Shown here piece after piece: positions 53,801 to 64,000 of a DNA stretch of 64,000 nt (within the stretch, counting starts at the first letter, position 1; every line of letters starts with the position of its first letter). The translations under genes were made by a program, and so were the position numbers. The stretch is from Xylocopa sonorina (Eukaryota; Arthropoda; Insecta; Hymenoptera; Apidae), in assembly GCF_050948175.1 (NCBI RefSeq), contig NC_135194.1, positions 11,338,033-11,402,032 on the forward strand, written 5' to 3'. The notes below the pieces were generated by a model. That model worked only from the letters and a program-made list of their open reading frames with translations. It was not told the DNA's origin and searched no databases.

Positions 53801-56800
53801 AAGCTACGTGACGCGATCATTTATAGAACAGTTACGCTCAGCTTCTTCGAGTGAGTTACTGAACGTCTCCTTATTACGATATAACACAATTTATACGCTT
53901 CTTTATTAAGGAATAAACGCAACTCGTCGTTACGCTTTCGTCTCATTTCCTACGTCCTCATAGTTTATACAACCGACCTCAGTCTAATTCAATTAATCTT
54001 AAACATGGCACGATCATGCACTTTCCACTTGGTCCAGTAGCTAAAGTTATCGTCCAGAATGTACCTCGTTTTTCTAATAAATAACGGATAGGCAGAAGTA
54101 AAACGAATCGTTTTCCTCGTTGAGCTGTTAATAGTCAAGCGCAAGTGGTTGACGAGCTGGCGAACGAAGCTCTGGTTAAACGGCAACGAGAGACGAATAA
54201 TGTTCTCGAATCGAATCGACTTCGAAAATGCTCGAATTAACGCCACTTCCGTGCCGTGAATCGAGTGCCGCTTACAACTGCTCGTCCGTTATATCAAAGA
54301 CCGCAACGTCGAGACCGTATCATCGATCCTCGAACATCTTGGCCTTTCGCGCCTCCAGGCGGAGGAGGTTTAGCCCCTTTTGTTTTCACCGAGCATCGCT
54401 TCTGGCCCTCGCGATTACAAGAGATTTATTTTGGGGCAAGGAACCTGGACGACAAACAGGTCGTGGCACTTAATTACGACGGGATACCTCTTCGCCCTCC
54501 CCCCGGTGAATTACATGTGTTGCAGCCACTCGTTTTATCAAGCGGTACGGCGTAATTAGAACACGCCCTGGGGCGGCTACACGTTTTAAAATACAGCCGC
54601 CCGAGATCTTGCGCCTCTAGGCGGATAGTACAGACTCTGCCTCTGCCTATCGCGCGGACAAAACGAGCGCTAAATATCGCGGGTCCTCGATTAAAAACAC
54701 TTTGCACGGACGCGGCTTACCGCGGTCGCCATTTGTCGCGTACGTTTCAACCGCGATTTTTCTCGCTAACCCGATGAGAAATTTTAACAGGCCATTACCG
54801 TTTGCCTACCATTCGCAGGAAATTGCGTATGATGTCTCAATTTTCGAGAGAAACGATTTTGAACGGTGGTGCAGGATAATGGAACCTGGATTTTCGAGCG
54901 CGGACGTATGGGATTCCGTCACGTCTCGTCACTGGTTTATGGATTTTTGCCATCGATACACGTGTGTGCACGCGACAGATTGCTTCTTTTGTTCTTTACA
55001 CGAGCATCTCTAAATTAAGAAGAGAAGGTCAAGGATTCCAACTTTCATTTCCTTGTCTGATGCGGATTTCGACGAGAAATCCTAGAGCTCTGAACGTCAT
55101 CGTCAGATATGTTTTCTTGCCGCATCGAGCTACCCTAAACAGTTGATATCTCTTCGACTCTCTTTTTTCCCAGGTTCCTTCCCGTTTTCTTCTCGCAGTT
55201 GCATATTTCATTTGAGCAAATCGCCTCCATCTCTACCTCTTTATTTCGTACGCAGCCTTCTGTTTGCTACTCGTTAGACTCGACCGGGTTGCGAGGTGAA
55301 CGCTCGGGGAAGCGGAGACGTAAAAGACACTGCAGTCTGCACTGCGGACTCACGTGCAGTTAGCTTTCCGCTCAAAGTCGCGAGCCACGGCTACGTTCGC
55401 TGCGGCTTGTGTTAGACTTGAACTAGTTCCGAGTTCGACGTGATAACAAACAACGATGGCTGCACGGCTTACCGAATAACGTTCAAGTTCCGTCGTTTCC
55501 ACTCGTTGATAACCGTCCTCGTAGATGAACAAAGTTTCGAGGCTTTCGCGACCAACTTCGATTTATCGCTATTTTTTTTCTATTTTAAATATCTTCCGTC
55601 TCTCTGTGCTCTTGATTTGAGCTTTCTATTTAACGATCGAATTTATATTAACTGTAATTATTCCATTTAAACTTTAAATTACTATGCTGCTTGCTGCAGT
55701 GTTACGTAAGCTGTAAAATATGTTGGGACGAAAATAAAATTAGCTATAGAAACGTTTATGAGACTACTTTGACCCGAATGAACACGTTTCAGGGAACAAG
55801 CCGGGGGTGCAAACAATTTTCTGGTTAATTGTATCGTACGGTACGATCCATTTTCATCTTCGATCGTATTACGTCGGCGAGAGTCGGATTTAACGCGCTC
55901 GTGAATACATTAAGGTCGAACTGCAGATTCTTTCCGGCGTCTCTGATCGATCCGAGACGATCGTTCCGAGTGCATGCAAATTTGATATCGTGCCGCAATT
56001 CCACGATGCCTCGCGCCGATTAAACGTTTCATTGCGAAAGCAAACAGTTCGAACGTTAAATCACAACATATGACGAGATGACATTTTAATTGTGTATGAT
56101 AAGACATTTTTAAGAGGGCGCGCAAGATCGAACTAACAAATATCCCTAATGTTAGATCACGATCTACTATGACAAAGTGCAATTTAATTATTCGTAATGG
56201 ATGACAATACCAAGAATTCCGAGGGAAAAATCATTGTTCATGAAAGCATCGCGTAATTGACTCACGTAACTTGATTTAATACACGCATTCAGTTGCATAA
56301 TATGTTACTTAATATTATGTAATACATTACTTCGAGAGCGTGATCAGTGATGAATACGAACGACAAGAAATAAGATTACCTTGCCATGCTGTTTAAATTA
56401 ATCTCGTTTTTTTTCTAATTTCTAAGCTTTAAGTTGGTGTAGAAGTGCAGGGGACATTAACAAAGCGTATTAAAAATTCATGCAACAGCGGTTACTTCAT
56501 ATCTGGTGTTTCATCGTACTTTCTCGCGTCTAGCTTGAAAATATCGAACTTCTTTCGAAAGCGGCTCGCATACCTTCTACTCCTTTCTCTGGCTGGTACC
56601 TGCGAGATTTTGCAATCGATTTGCACATCGAGACGCCGCTAGTATTTCTCTCTATATATCACGGATGTAAGATGATTATGTCAGACTTCCAAAACATTTT
56701 TCGGATCGTAAACAAGCTTTCATATATTTTTTTATTCAAAGCCTTGCAACTTTGAGACGAATGGAAGATGTTTAATTTCGACTGGGTTGTGAAAGAAATT

Positions 56801-59800
56801 AAAAAATTTAATCGAAATCAACGAAGATTCTACGCTGTATCCAATTACATGGATGGAAACCAGCTCCAAGCTATGGAAGTTACGAGCAAAATTAAAACGG
56901 AGGACGTAGACGTATAGGTGTGTGTTTTACGCTAAAAGGAGCACCGAACTAAAATTAGTTCCCACTAAAGTCATCAGGTATTATTAAAGATCCATCAGCT
57001 GTGTTACCGAGGGCAATATAAAATTACTTTTCAATAAAAAAAAAAGAGTCTCTTTCAGCTAGAAGAATTTCTAATTCTTTCCGCGAACGACACGCTTGTT
57101 TCTAACAAAATTAAGCGTCATCGAGTGCAGTGTTTAGGCTCTGAAAGCATCATTATCGTCCACTTCGCTCTCCGACGTGGCGTCTAAAGAAATATTCGTA
57201 GCCACGCGGGGTCATTTTTAAAGAGCAGGGAAAAAGAAAGGGAAGAAGAACTGCGAAGTTTCTCGTCGCAGCAGCTGAAAAATTCGAGCGTGAACGAATT
57301 ATTCACGAGGTGTCCTCTCGCGGAGGTGGCGTCTGCCAGAATAATGACATTCATAATTTATAGCGTCGATGCTGCTCGATGAGCTGGCTGAAATATTCAA
57401 ATCGTAGTCAAAGGAGGGTGCGCTGTTTCGATAGGAGACACGCGATTACCGATTCTCCGCTGCATAATTATTAAAAGAAATTCATAGACAGCAAATCTAA
57501 ATCCTGTATCACTGTATCCTGGTTTACGTTGGGCAGGACATAGATACGTCGTACAATTTTTAGTTTAACTCTTTTCTCCTACTTTTTATAACTCGGAAAA
57601 TATTTGTTAAGCAAAGGAAGCTCGATGTACGTACAGCGACAGTGCCTAGGTTAAGACAAATGTTTGCAGTTCCTATTCGATGTCAGGCCAGCGTTCCACA
57701 CTTTAAATACGCCGCGGAAGGGAGGAATACGCGACAATTTATTTGAAAAACACTTCGATCTCGGGGAACACGCGTCTGTTTCTCGTGTCTGTTTTCTCAG
57801 TAAACCGATGGTGTATAACTGCGGAGATCTTAATCCGCGGATGTGGGTCAAGCAGGAAAATATATAAAAAAATTTAGCAGCGTAGTAATTCTCTGGTAAG
57901 TCTGGCGAAGACAACGGGTTCGATTTAAGCTCGTTCCCTTCTCGAACGAAATTATTGGGAAAACGTCAGAAAAATTCTCGAAAATATCGGACGAGAACCT
58001 TCCGATGGAGAATAATTGCTTTCATAAAAATCAGTCTCGCGATTGAAAATATAATTCAGACTTACGGTTCGTTTACCGCGTAACGTTCGAATAGTCCGCT
58101 CTTTACGACTAAAATAATATCTAAAAAAAAATCAGCCCTCAAAAGAGCGAGGCAAACTTTTCTCGACCGTCACGACCCTTACAGCACCGCTGTCGAACCA
58201 TTAATTATTGTCCCAGACTCGAAATAATCCCGTTCGAAAGACCCGTCTCAGCCGGACGAACCGACCGCGAATTATTAAGTCCGATATCGAATTTCAATTT
58301 GCGCGGGCGAAGGGTGAATCGCGCGGGATGAAACCACGGGGGATGAGCGTGTGGCACCTGCCCGCGACGCAGCTATCTGTTGCGTGAGATTCGCCACGGC
58401 CACCGTGGCTAATGCGATGTTTAGGCAGCCAATAAATCTGGAAACGGATATCTGGACGATAAGGGTCATTTATCAACCGTGAAAGAAGTTTCGCAACGCG
58501 CGGCGGGCACACGATACCGTTGATTAATTCCCCCCGCGCGAGTTGTCTGTCGCGCACGATCCTTGCCGCGAGTCTATTGATTAGCAAAAGAGTATAGATC
58601 GCGGGTGTGACGCGAATGTTTACAAGTTGCAGCTACATACGATTCTGAACGACATTCTTTCTCGCGTCTATCGGGTAAACGCGTCTTAGTCGTTAATTGG
58701 ATTCATGATTGGTGATCTTTACGTTGATCGTGCCAATTAGATTAGATTAGCTTGTAATGTCAGAGGTCGAAGATCTATCTAACGGAACTCCATTAGAAGT
58801 AATCGAATACTACATGGCTTGTAAGATTATCCGCGAGCTCGTTAGAGGGAATCTCTTGGCAAACTTCGTAAACTTGTCTCCATTACCACCCAGTGCTTCT
58901 CCGATCGTTTAAAGGTAGTTGTCTTCATTTAAAATCGCAATCCAGGACATGCTTGTAGACGTTCGTAAAATCGTTGCAACGGTTAAGCAATTTAAGGGAG
59001 CAGATAAAAAGATTCTATTAAAATCGAACAGGGTACTTGTCGTCTATCTTTCTCTAGCCAGAAAAGAGAATCGACGATCGCGAATGTTGCATCGATGCGC
59101 GTGAAAAGGAACTTCTCAAGCAACGGAAGTAGAAAAGAAAGAAGCTATCGACAGCGCTCGCAATCGTACGATTCACTTCCGCTCCGACGAAACAGCAGCG
59201 ATCTACGCGAAACTTTTCTCGAGTTATAAATCGTGAAAACGCGGCGAGTTTGCCTTCCTTTGCGAGCAAAAGGAAAACGAAAAGATGAGGGCGAGAAACG
59301 AGGAGACGAAAGAGTGGAAGAAATGGATGCGCGAATGGGGAGGTTGAACATATTCGAGGTGAAAGAGCGCGTCACCACGGAAGAAGGGGTTCTCTCCCTC
59401 TGCCGATGGCGTGACCGCGGCGAGTCGATGGCCATCATCCTTCACGCAACAACAGTAAACGCCGGCTGCACTTTTTGCCATTACCGTTATTATGCGACTT
59501 TTCACACAGTCAGTCGCCCCAGCAACTGGCCGTGTGCGCCAGTTTCGCGTTTGATCGGGGCTAAACCGTCGGGGAAATCGATCTTCATGGAAGCCAGGCC
59601 TGTCGGCCGCGACGCCTTCCATGCCCTGTGCGCTCGTGAAAAAAACAAGGAGAGTGGCACGCCTGGGCCGACTTAACGAGCCAAGGGATTAACGAGGATC
59701 TTTATCTGTGTCCCTGGTTAATTAACCCTTATCGCTGACATATCGGGAACAATGGCGGTGGGATAAAATTGTTCAATCTGTTCTCGTACGTTAAAAGAGT

Positions 59801-60206
59801 CCTGCGGAACTGGTACAGTCGTTGGGAGACGCTTGACGAGGGATGTCGGTGCGACTTTGTAACATCGTCGTGGTTGAATTTTAATGCGATAAATAAAGAA
59901 ACTGTTCAGCTGGCGAGATAGTTAACTTTTTATGTGGGTTTAATGCAGAGTCGATGTTCATTTGGAAATGAAACTTGTCGATACCATGCAGTAACCAAAG
60001 TCCGCGCGTCGTACTGATACAATGCTGCCATTTCGATGCAATGCGTCACTTATCTTCTGTTCTATATTTATAAATTGTTCGCATCGCTCAACGCCTTTTA
60101 ATCTAACGAATGGTTGAACTTCTACAAACTTTTCAAGTCAGTATTTCTGTGCTATCTCAACGAGATGCAGTTCAACTTCAGATATAGGTCGTAGCTATGG
60201 TTTCAG
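47858..60206. other. Long noncoding stretch, possible intron
   Basis: 12.3 kb following the donor at 47858. Open frames at 53260-53820 (-), 54256-54555 (+) and 59233-59676 (+) show no domain. The only structured item is a MITE at 51755-51930. If the two-exon model is right this is one intron; otherwise it is intron plus intergenic DNA. Confidence 0.4.
51755..51930. mobile_element. Tc1/mariner-type MITE
   Basis: A 176-bp element flanked by TA on both sides (51753-51754 and 51931-51932), the target duplication of Tc1/mariner transposons. The left end CAGTCACTCGCAAAAGTCTG and the reverse complement of the right end CAATCGGTTGCAAAAGTTCG share 13 of 20 positions, including the GCAAAAGT core seen in Tc1-like terminal repeats. 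There is no coding capacity, so it is a nonautonomous copy; the diverged repeats suggest an old insertion. Confidence 0.6.
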
Positions 60207-60433
60207 CGAGCGAGGACGTTGGCGTGGGTAAAGGTTCACCAGAAAATTCCTCCGAGAGTAGTGATTTTAGTGACAGTGAAAATGAGTTTGACGACGAGAG
60301 TGAGTCCGATGACGAAACTGAGTCCGACTGTCAGGCAATTGATGACGAGGACGAAGAAACGGAACCGATTCTAAGGCAAAGATCTCTTCGAGACGACACG
60401 GCTACGCATAACGCAAGTAGCGAGACATTTTAA
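60207..60433 (+). CDS. Highly acidic terminal exon candidate
   Basis: An open frame rich in Ser, Glu and Asp (SESSDFSDSENEFDDESESD is typical) that ends ILRQRSLRDDTATHNASSETF-stop. It can be read from an ATG at 60197 (78 aa) or as a terminal exon starting after the CAG at 60204-60206 (75 codons, stop included). In the second reading it needs one base from the previous exon, which is what the exon ending at 47857 supplies, giving Ala at the junction and 136 aa in total. The acceptor tract (TATGGTTTCAG) is weak. Many Ser/Thr are followed by acidic residues, which would suit casein-kinase-type phosphorylation. Downstream DNA is AT-rich with AATAAA at 60994, as for a 3' UTR. No homologue recognised; the link to 47674 is inference, with a one in three chance phase match. 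Confidence 0.35.
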
Positions 60434-61435
60434 AAATTTGATTCGTTCATAAATTATAGTCACATACATCCCCCAACTTACTAGGCACTATTACCATATC
60501 ACGTTCGATAATTAGCGTTTCCTCCCCTTGTTATAATTAAACGAGTTTCCTCAGGGGATGTATGATTTTTCTATTCTATTATCTGATCGCGAATTTATTG
60601 CACTAGAATGTGCAAACGTTCAAACATTAAGTGTTTGATGATCTTTTCTGATGCTAGAATATTCTTCTCCCCGAGGTAGCATAAATTATATCTCTACCGA
60701 GGTATATGTGTACGTATTTCAAAGGGGAAAAGATCACAACGTAACGAGTTCCCTCGACGCGTATTACTGTCCTTCAGAGAAAAATTCTAAACTCTTACGT
60801 CACATCAGACCTATGTTTTCGTAAAATTAAACATCGTTGCAAATTCTATGAGGGATTACTCGAACGAAAGCAAAAATTAGTTCGAAGACGCAACAGTGCC
60901 TGGAAAAACCTGATACGAAACGCAATCTTCTTCGTTTCACGGACCTACATCATCGATTTAAAGTGTACGACGTGCTGAAATGGGAAAAAATTGAATAAAA
61001 CGCGAGGAACGGAGCAAGGTTTCCCTTTGAATAGTTTTCACCGCGCAAATACACTTTCTGCAAAGTGTATATTTTCTCGGACGAGAATATCGAAGCTTCT
61101 CTGTACGCGAGTTTCCCTGTTCTTAATTCAACCTTCTAAATTAACTCCTTTACTACCAAAAAATAAATGTAATATTTATTAAAAGAAGAAATATATAAAA
61201 TAGCGATATCATTACTGCTTTCCACCCCTTCCCAGATTCCCACTACTAATTAAACTCAGACTTTTATCCCTAAAGTCTACATTCTCCCATAACATTTCCC
61301 CTCCACCTGCATTCGTGCTGATGAAATTACGAATTTGCACAGAAACGGATGGTTATTGTTCCTCGCATCGTCTGAACCACCACAACCCCCGTGATAGGGG
61401 CGAAATCTACGAGATTCGATCGGTCGAACAACCAC

Positions 61436-61594
61436 CTGACTTATCTTCTTGTTGTGCCGGCCCTGCTCGAAGGTGGTTGCCAGCTTCAGACTGCAGCAGG
61501 CGTGGGACGGCTCGCACGTGAGAGCGTTGGCAGTGTGCCACTGCAAAGTGACCCACTTTCGAGGCGTAGATTGACCCAAGAGTCGCCATTTTTC
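61436..61594 (-). CDS. Coding-like internal exon of unknown gene
   Basis: A 159-nt minus-strand block bounded by CAG at 61597-61595 and GT at 61435-61434, phase 0 at both ends, reading 53 residues from EKWRLLGQST to RHNKKISQ. Third codon positions are strongly C/G (runs such as ctg aag ctg, acc acc ttc gag cag ggc) and the peptide contains paired Trp and a C-x6-CC pattern (TCEPSHACC). The frame stays open on both sides, so the edges are uncertain. The opposite strand is also open here, which weakens the argument. I recognise no family; if real, the remaining exons lie outside what I could identify. Low confidence. Confidence 0.25.
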
Positions 61595-62206
61595 CTGATA
61601 GTCACCGGGCGAGCGGTTCTCGGGAGCGCGGCCACCTTTCCGCCGCTCGCCACCTTTCTTTTCCTCTCTTTCCTCCCTATTTTCTTTTTTTTCAGGTCGT
61701 GCCAAGGAGGACAGATCGTTAACTGACCACGCAATTATGCGCGAATAGCCAGTTTCTTTGAGGCTCGAGTATGCACGCTCTAGCCGGCGCCGCTTTATGT
61801 AGTCGTTCCAAAGCGGAAATTGCAAGCCACGTTCGCTACCGGCGTCAAGTTCCTCTAGAGAGGGGAATTATATCTATGTTGGACTTGCATACTTCTTTTC
61901 GGTTTTCTAATTTTCCATCCAGGGGTGAAAGATCGAAAGTGTTACGCTCGATCAAAGTTTCCTTCATGGGGTGTGCGATCTTCAGCATTGAAACTGCTTT
62001 GCGTATAGTTGCAATAATTACTGTCAAGTTTTTGCTTCGATGAGGAACACATCTTTGTAGAGAAAGCGAAAGATGATTTTTCCATTCGTCGTAAGGGAGA
62101 AAAGATAATTCTCATGTACAACTTCGTGCAATCTCGCCTCAAAATAAGAAGTAAATCGATAGATTGCTTAAATTTCTTTCTTTAATAGATGTACTGTGGA
62201 ATTAAA

Positions 62207-62239
62207 CTACATAGAACAATGCAGATTTGTTCTATGTAG
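62207..62239. repeat. Perfect short inverted repeat (13-bp arms, 7-nt loop)
   Basis: CTACATAGAACAA and TTGTTCTATGTAG are exact reverse complements around TGCAGAT. Flanks do not extend the pairing, so the stem is too short for a normal microRNA precursor. Confidence 0.8.
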
Positions 62240-64000
62240 ACAAACTGTTAAAAGATTTCAGACAGCGAACAAAAGAACGACAGAGACGTCGCAGTTGATC
62301 ATCTTCCGAGGTACAGCTCATGGACCGCAAACAGACTGGGCGAGTAGAATACCGTCCGCCCTTAGCCTGCCTCATTCTACTTCACCGTAATAGAGAGCCG
62401 GTCTTATTTCGCTCAGTGGAATGAATGAAAAGTGCAGACCAGCCAGAGTCCGGGGATATCTCGGGTGGTTACGGGTCAGGTCTTCCTGTATCCGTAACGA
62501 AAGAGGTCGACTACGAAAAGTCGAGTCGTATCCAAGAATTATGCCGAGAACGTCCTGGTTTTGCTCTTGAACCGGCAGAAATCCATCCCGGGAGTAATTC
62601 TTGCATAATTAGAAAGTTAAATAGTCGTGCCGATAGTAATTTCGATAGCTGTTCCTAATTTCCAATTAAATTTTAATCTATGTGAATTTATTTTAAGAAG
62701 TAAAGTAGAAATTCTATAGGAGTAATTATAAAGCACGCAAGGATAATAATAATGAAAGGAATGCACGTTTTTTGACGTTTAAATTATTTGAAATTCACGA
62801 CCTGTTCGCTCGTTCGATTCAACAATCCTGTCAGACACTTTGCTCCGAATTCCATTAAATCTTGGATGTTCGCGGCAGTAGAATAGCTCAGAGCTTAGGC
62901 GTACTTTGGTATAAGCTAAGCTGATCGTATTACGAAAGTGATTCAGAAAATCACACGATCCATATGCATGTGTGCGCATATTTCTGTGGCTTATAGTTAT
63001 TTTTCTGAGAATACATGGCCACGTAATGGTTTGGAATTTTTCCTCGGTGATTTATCGAGAACATTTTCCAAAGGACGGTTTTCGTAAAGCAGATCAATGA
63101 AAACGATAAAACCGAATGGGACATCCTATCAACGCGACGTTAAAACATTGATCCATTATTTAGATGGATGTTATCAAAGACACGGTCCACAATGTTATCT
63201 GCTAATTTGATCTCGTACAATGAAATTGCTATTGAATTTACAACCCCTCAACCCATGACATTTCCCCCAGATGTAACCTCCAGTATGTGTAGATCTCTTT
63301 TACAATTTCGCGATACTTTGGAGTACTTCTAAATAGTACGTCTCGGAGCGTACCATCCACCCTTTCACCGAGGGTTACCACTTCGCTTTCATCGATTGCT
63401 CGACGAAAACCCACTCGACAATGCGAGCAGATTTAAGTGATAAAATTACACCGTGGTCAGCGGGGTTAACATTGTGCTAGCCATCGAATTAATTACGGGA
63501 GATATTGCCAGCATATCCCAGCGGGATGTTATCGTTTATCATTGAGGACGGCGCCGTCGCGGCGTCGCGACGATATCACGAAGGCAGTTTGCACGCACCT
63601 TTCTCGTTGTTCGAGATATCTACGAGATACTAATAGTGTCGTGACCGGCTCCGTTCCCCCGTTTCGTATTCAAGCTTCACGTTCACCCGATTCTACATCA
63701 TCGACTCGTCCGAGTACACTGTTCCCTATACTACCCCCTTTCTGACACGAATACGTTTCGCACAGAGAAGCTCCCCGATTGATTCTTTGCCGGGCGAGCC
63801 TTTGTTAATCAGTTTGAAAAAATAGGCCGCGTCACAATGAATTCTATGCCGCGACGCAGAAAAATCCACGGGAAACAGAACGTACGAACGGAAATTGAAC
63901 AAAAAGTACGAATTCTGCGTCCACAGACCGTAAAGTTGAATACCTTTTCCTTTTCAAAGGAAATCGAACGGATCTGAAACTGTTACCAGCTAAAAAATAA

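Larger units (their letters stand above)
60434..64000. other. 3' UTR-like DNA then mixed noncoding sequence
   Basis: 60434-61190 is AT-rich with AATAAA at 60994 and again near 61164, consistent with a 3' UTR for the acidic exon. Beyond that are the minus-strand exon candidate at 61.5 kb and a short perfect hairpin at 62.2 kb. The 77-residue open frame at 62425-62658 is not recognised. Nothing else identified to the window end. Confidence 0.4.

Noticed and set aside
53260..53820. 186-residue minus-strand open frame
   Set aside because: No recognisable domain, mixed codon use, and no conserved motif or convincing promoter; probably chance in stop-poor DNA.
59233..59676. 147-residue plus-strand open frame
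   Set aside because: Opposite strand is equally open (132 residues) and neither shows family features.
62425..62658. 77-residue plus-strand open frame
   Set aside because: Reads somewhat protein-like but has no recognisable relative or splice/UTR support.
1..64000. CRISPR arrays, tRNA or rRNA genes, bacterial-type operons
   Set aside because: No spaced direct repeats, no convincing tRNA A/B boxes with cloverleaf, no rRNA signature; the gene structure is eukaryotic.

Overview
This window reads as nuclear DNA of a hymenopteran insect, most likely a bee or ant. The genes have spliced exons with GT-AG introns (several only 70-300 bp), poly(A) signals and insect-type protein families. The flanking DNA is unusually rich in CpG, while the housekeeping genes sit in AT-rich, CpG-poor DNA, a pattern known from hymenopterans with gene-body methylation. 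The species cannot be fixed from sequence alone.

Layout. Positions 1 to about 28,000 are a gene desert: moderately GC-rich and CpG-dense, with GA/CT microsatellites, a 24-bp poly(A) run, one diverged tandem duplication and many open frames without recognisable homology. From about 28,200 to 40,060 the composition drops sharply in GC and CpG, and three compact conserved genes follow: importin subunit alpha of the KPNA1/5/6 clade (+, 7 coding exons, 530 aa), a LAP1/LULL1-type torsin-interacting protein (-, 3 coding exons, 377 aa), and the DHHC palmitoyltransferase ZDHHC6 (+, 7 coding exons, 378 aa). The first two converge; the second and third diverge from a shared 1.36-kb region. From 40,993 to 44,745 lies a secreted Reeler-domain putative defense protein (+, 3 exons, 164 aa) whose short last exon I located by splice phase and homology.

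From about 44,750 to the end the DNA is again CpG-rich and mostly empty. A first coding exon at 47,674-47,857 encodes a signal peptide and ends at a good splice donor. A strongly acidic terminal-exon candidate at 60,207-60,433 is phase-compatible with it, so a two-exon gene for a secreted acidic protein of 136 aa with a 12.3-kb intron is possible but unproven. A coding-like minus-strand exon at 61,436-61,594 belongs to no gene I recognise. A 176-bp Tc1/mariner-type MITE with TA duplications lies at 51,755-51,930.

How the genes work together: importin alpha (nuclear import) and the torsin cofactor (nuclear envelope/ER lumen) both act at the nuclear membrane, and ZDHHC6 is an ER palmitoyltransferase. 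They form one tight housekeeping cluster, but nothing in the sequence shows joint regulation. The Reeler protein and the 47.7-kb exon are separate secreted products. I found no clearly new biological system; the best leads are the acidic secreted gene and the orphan minus-strand exon.
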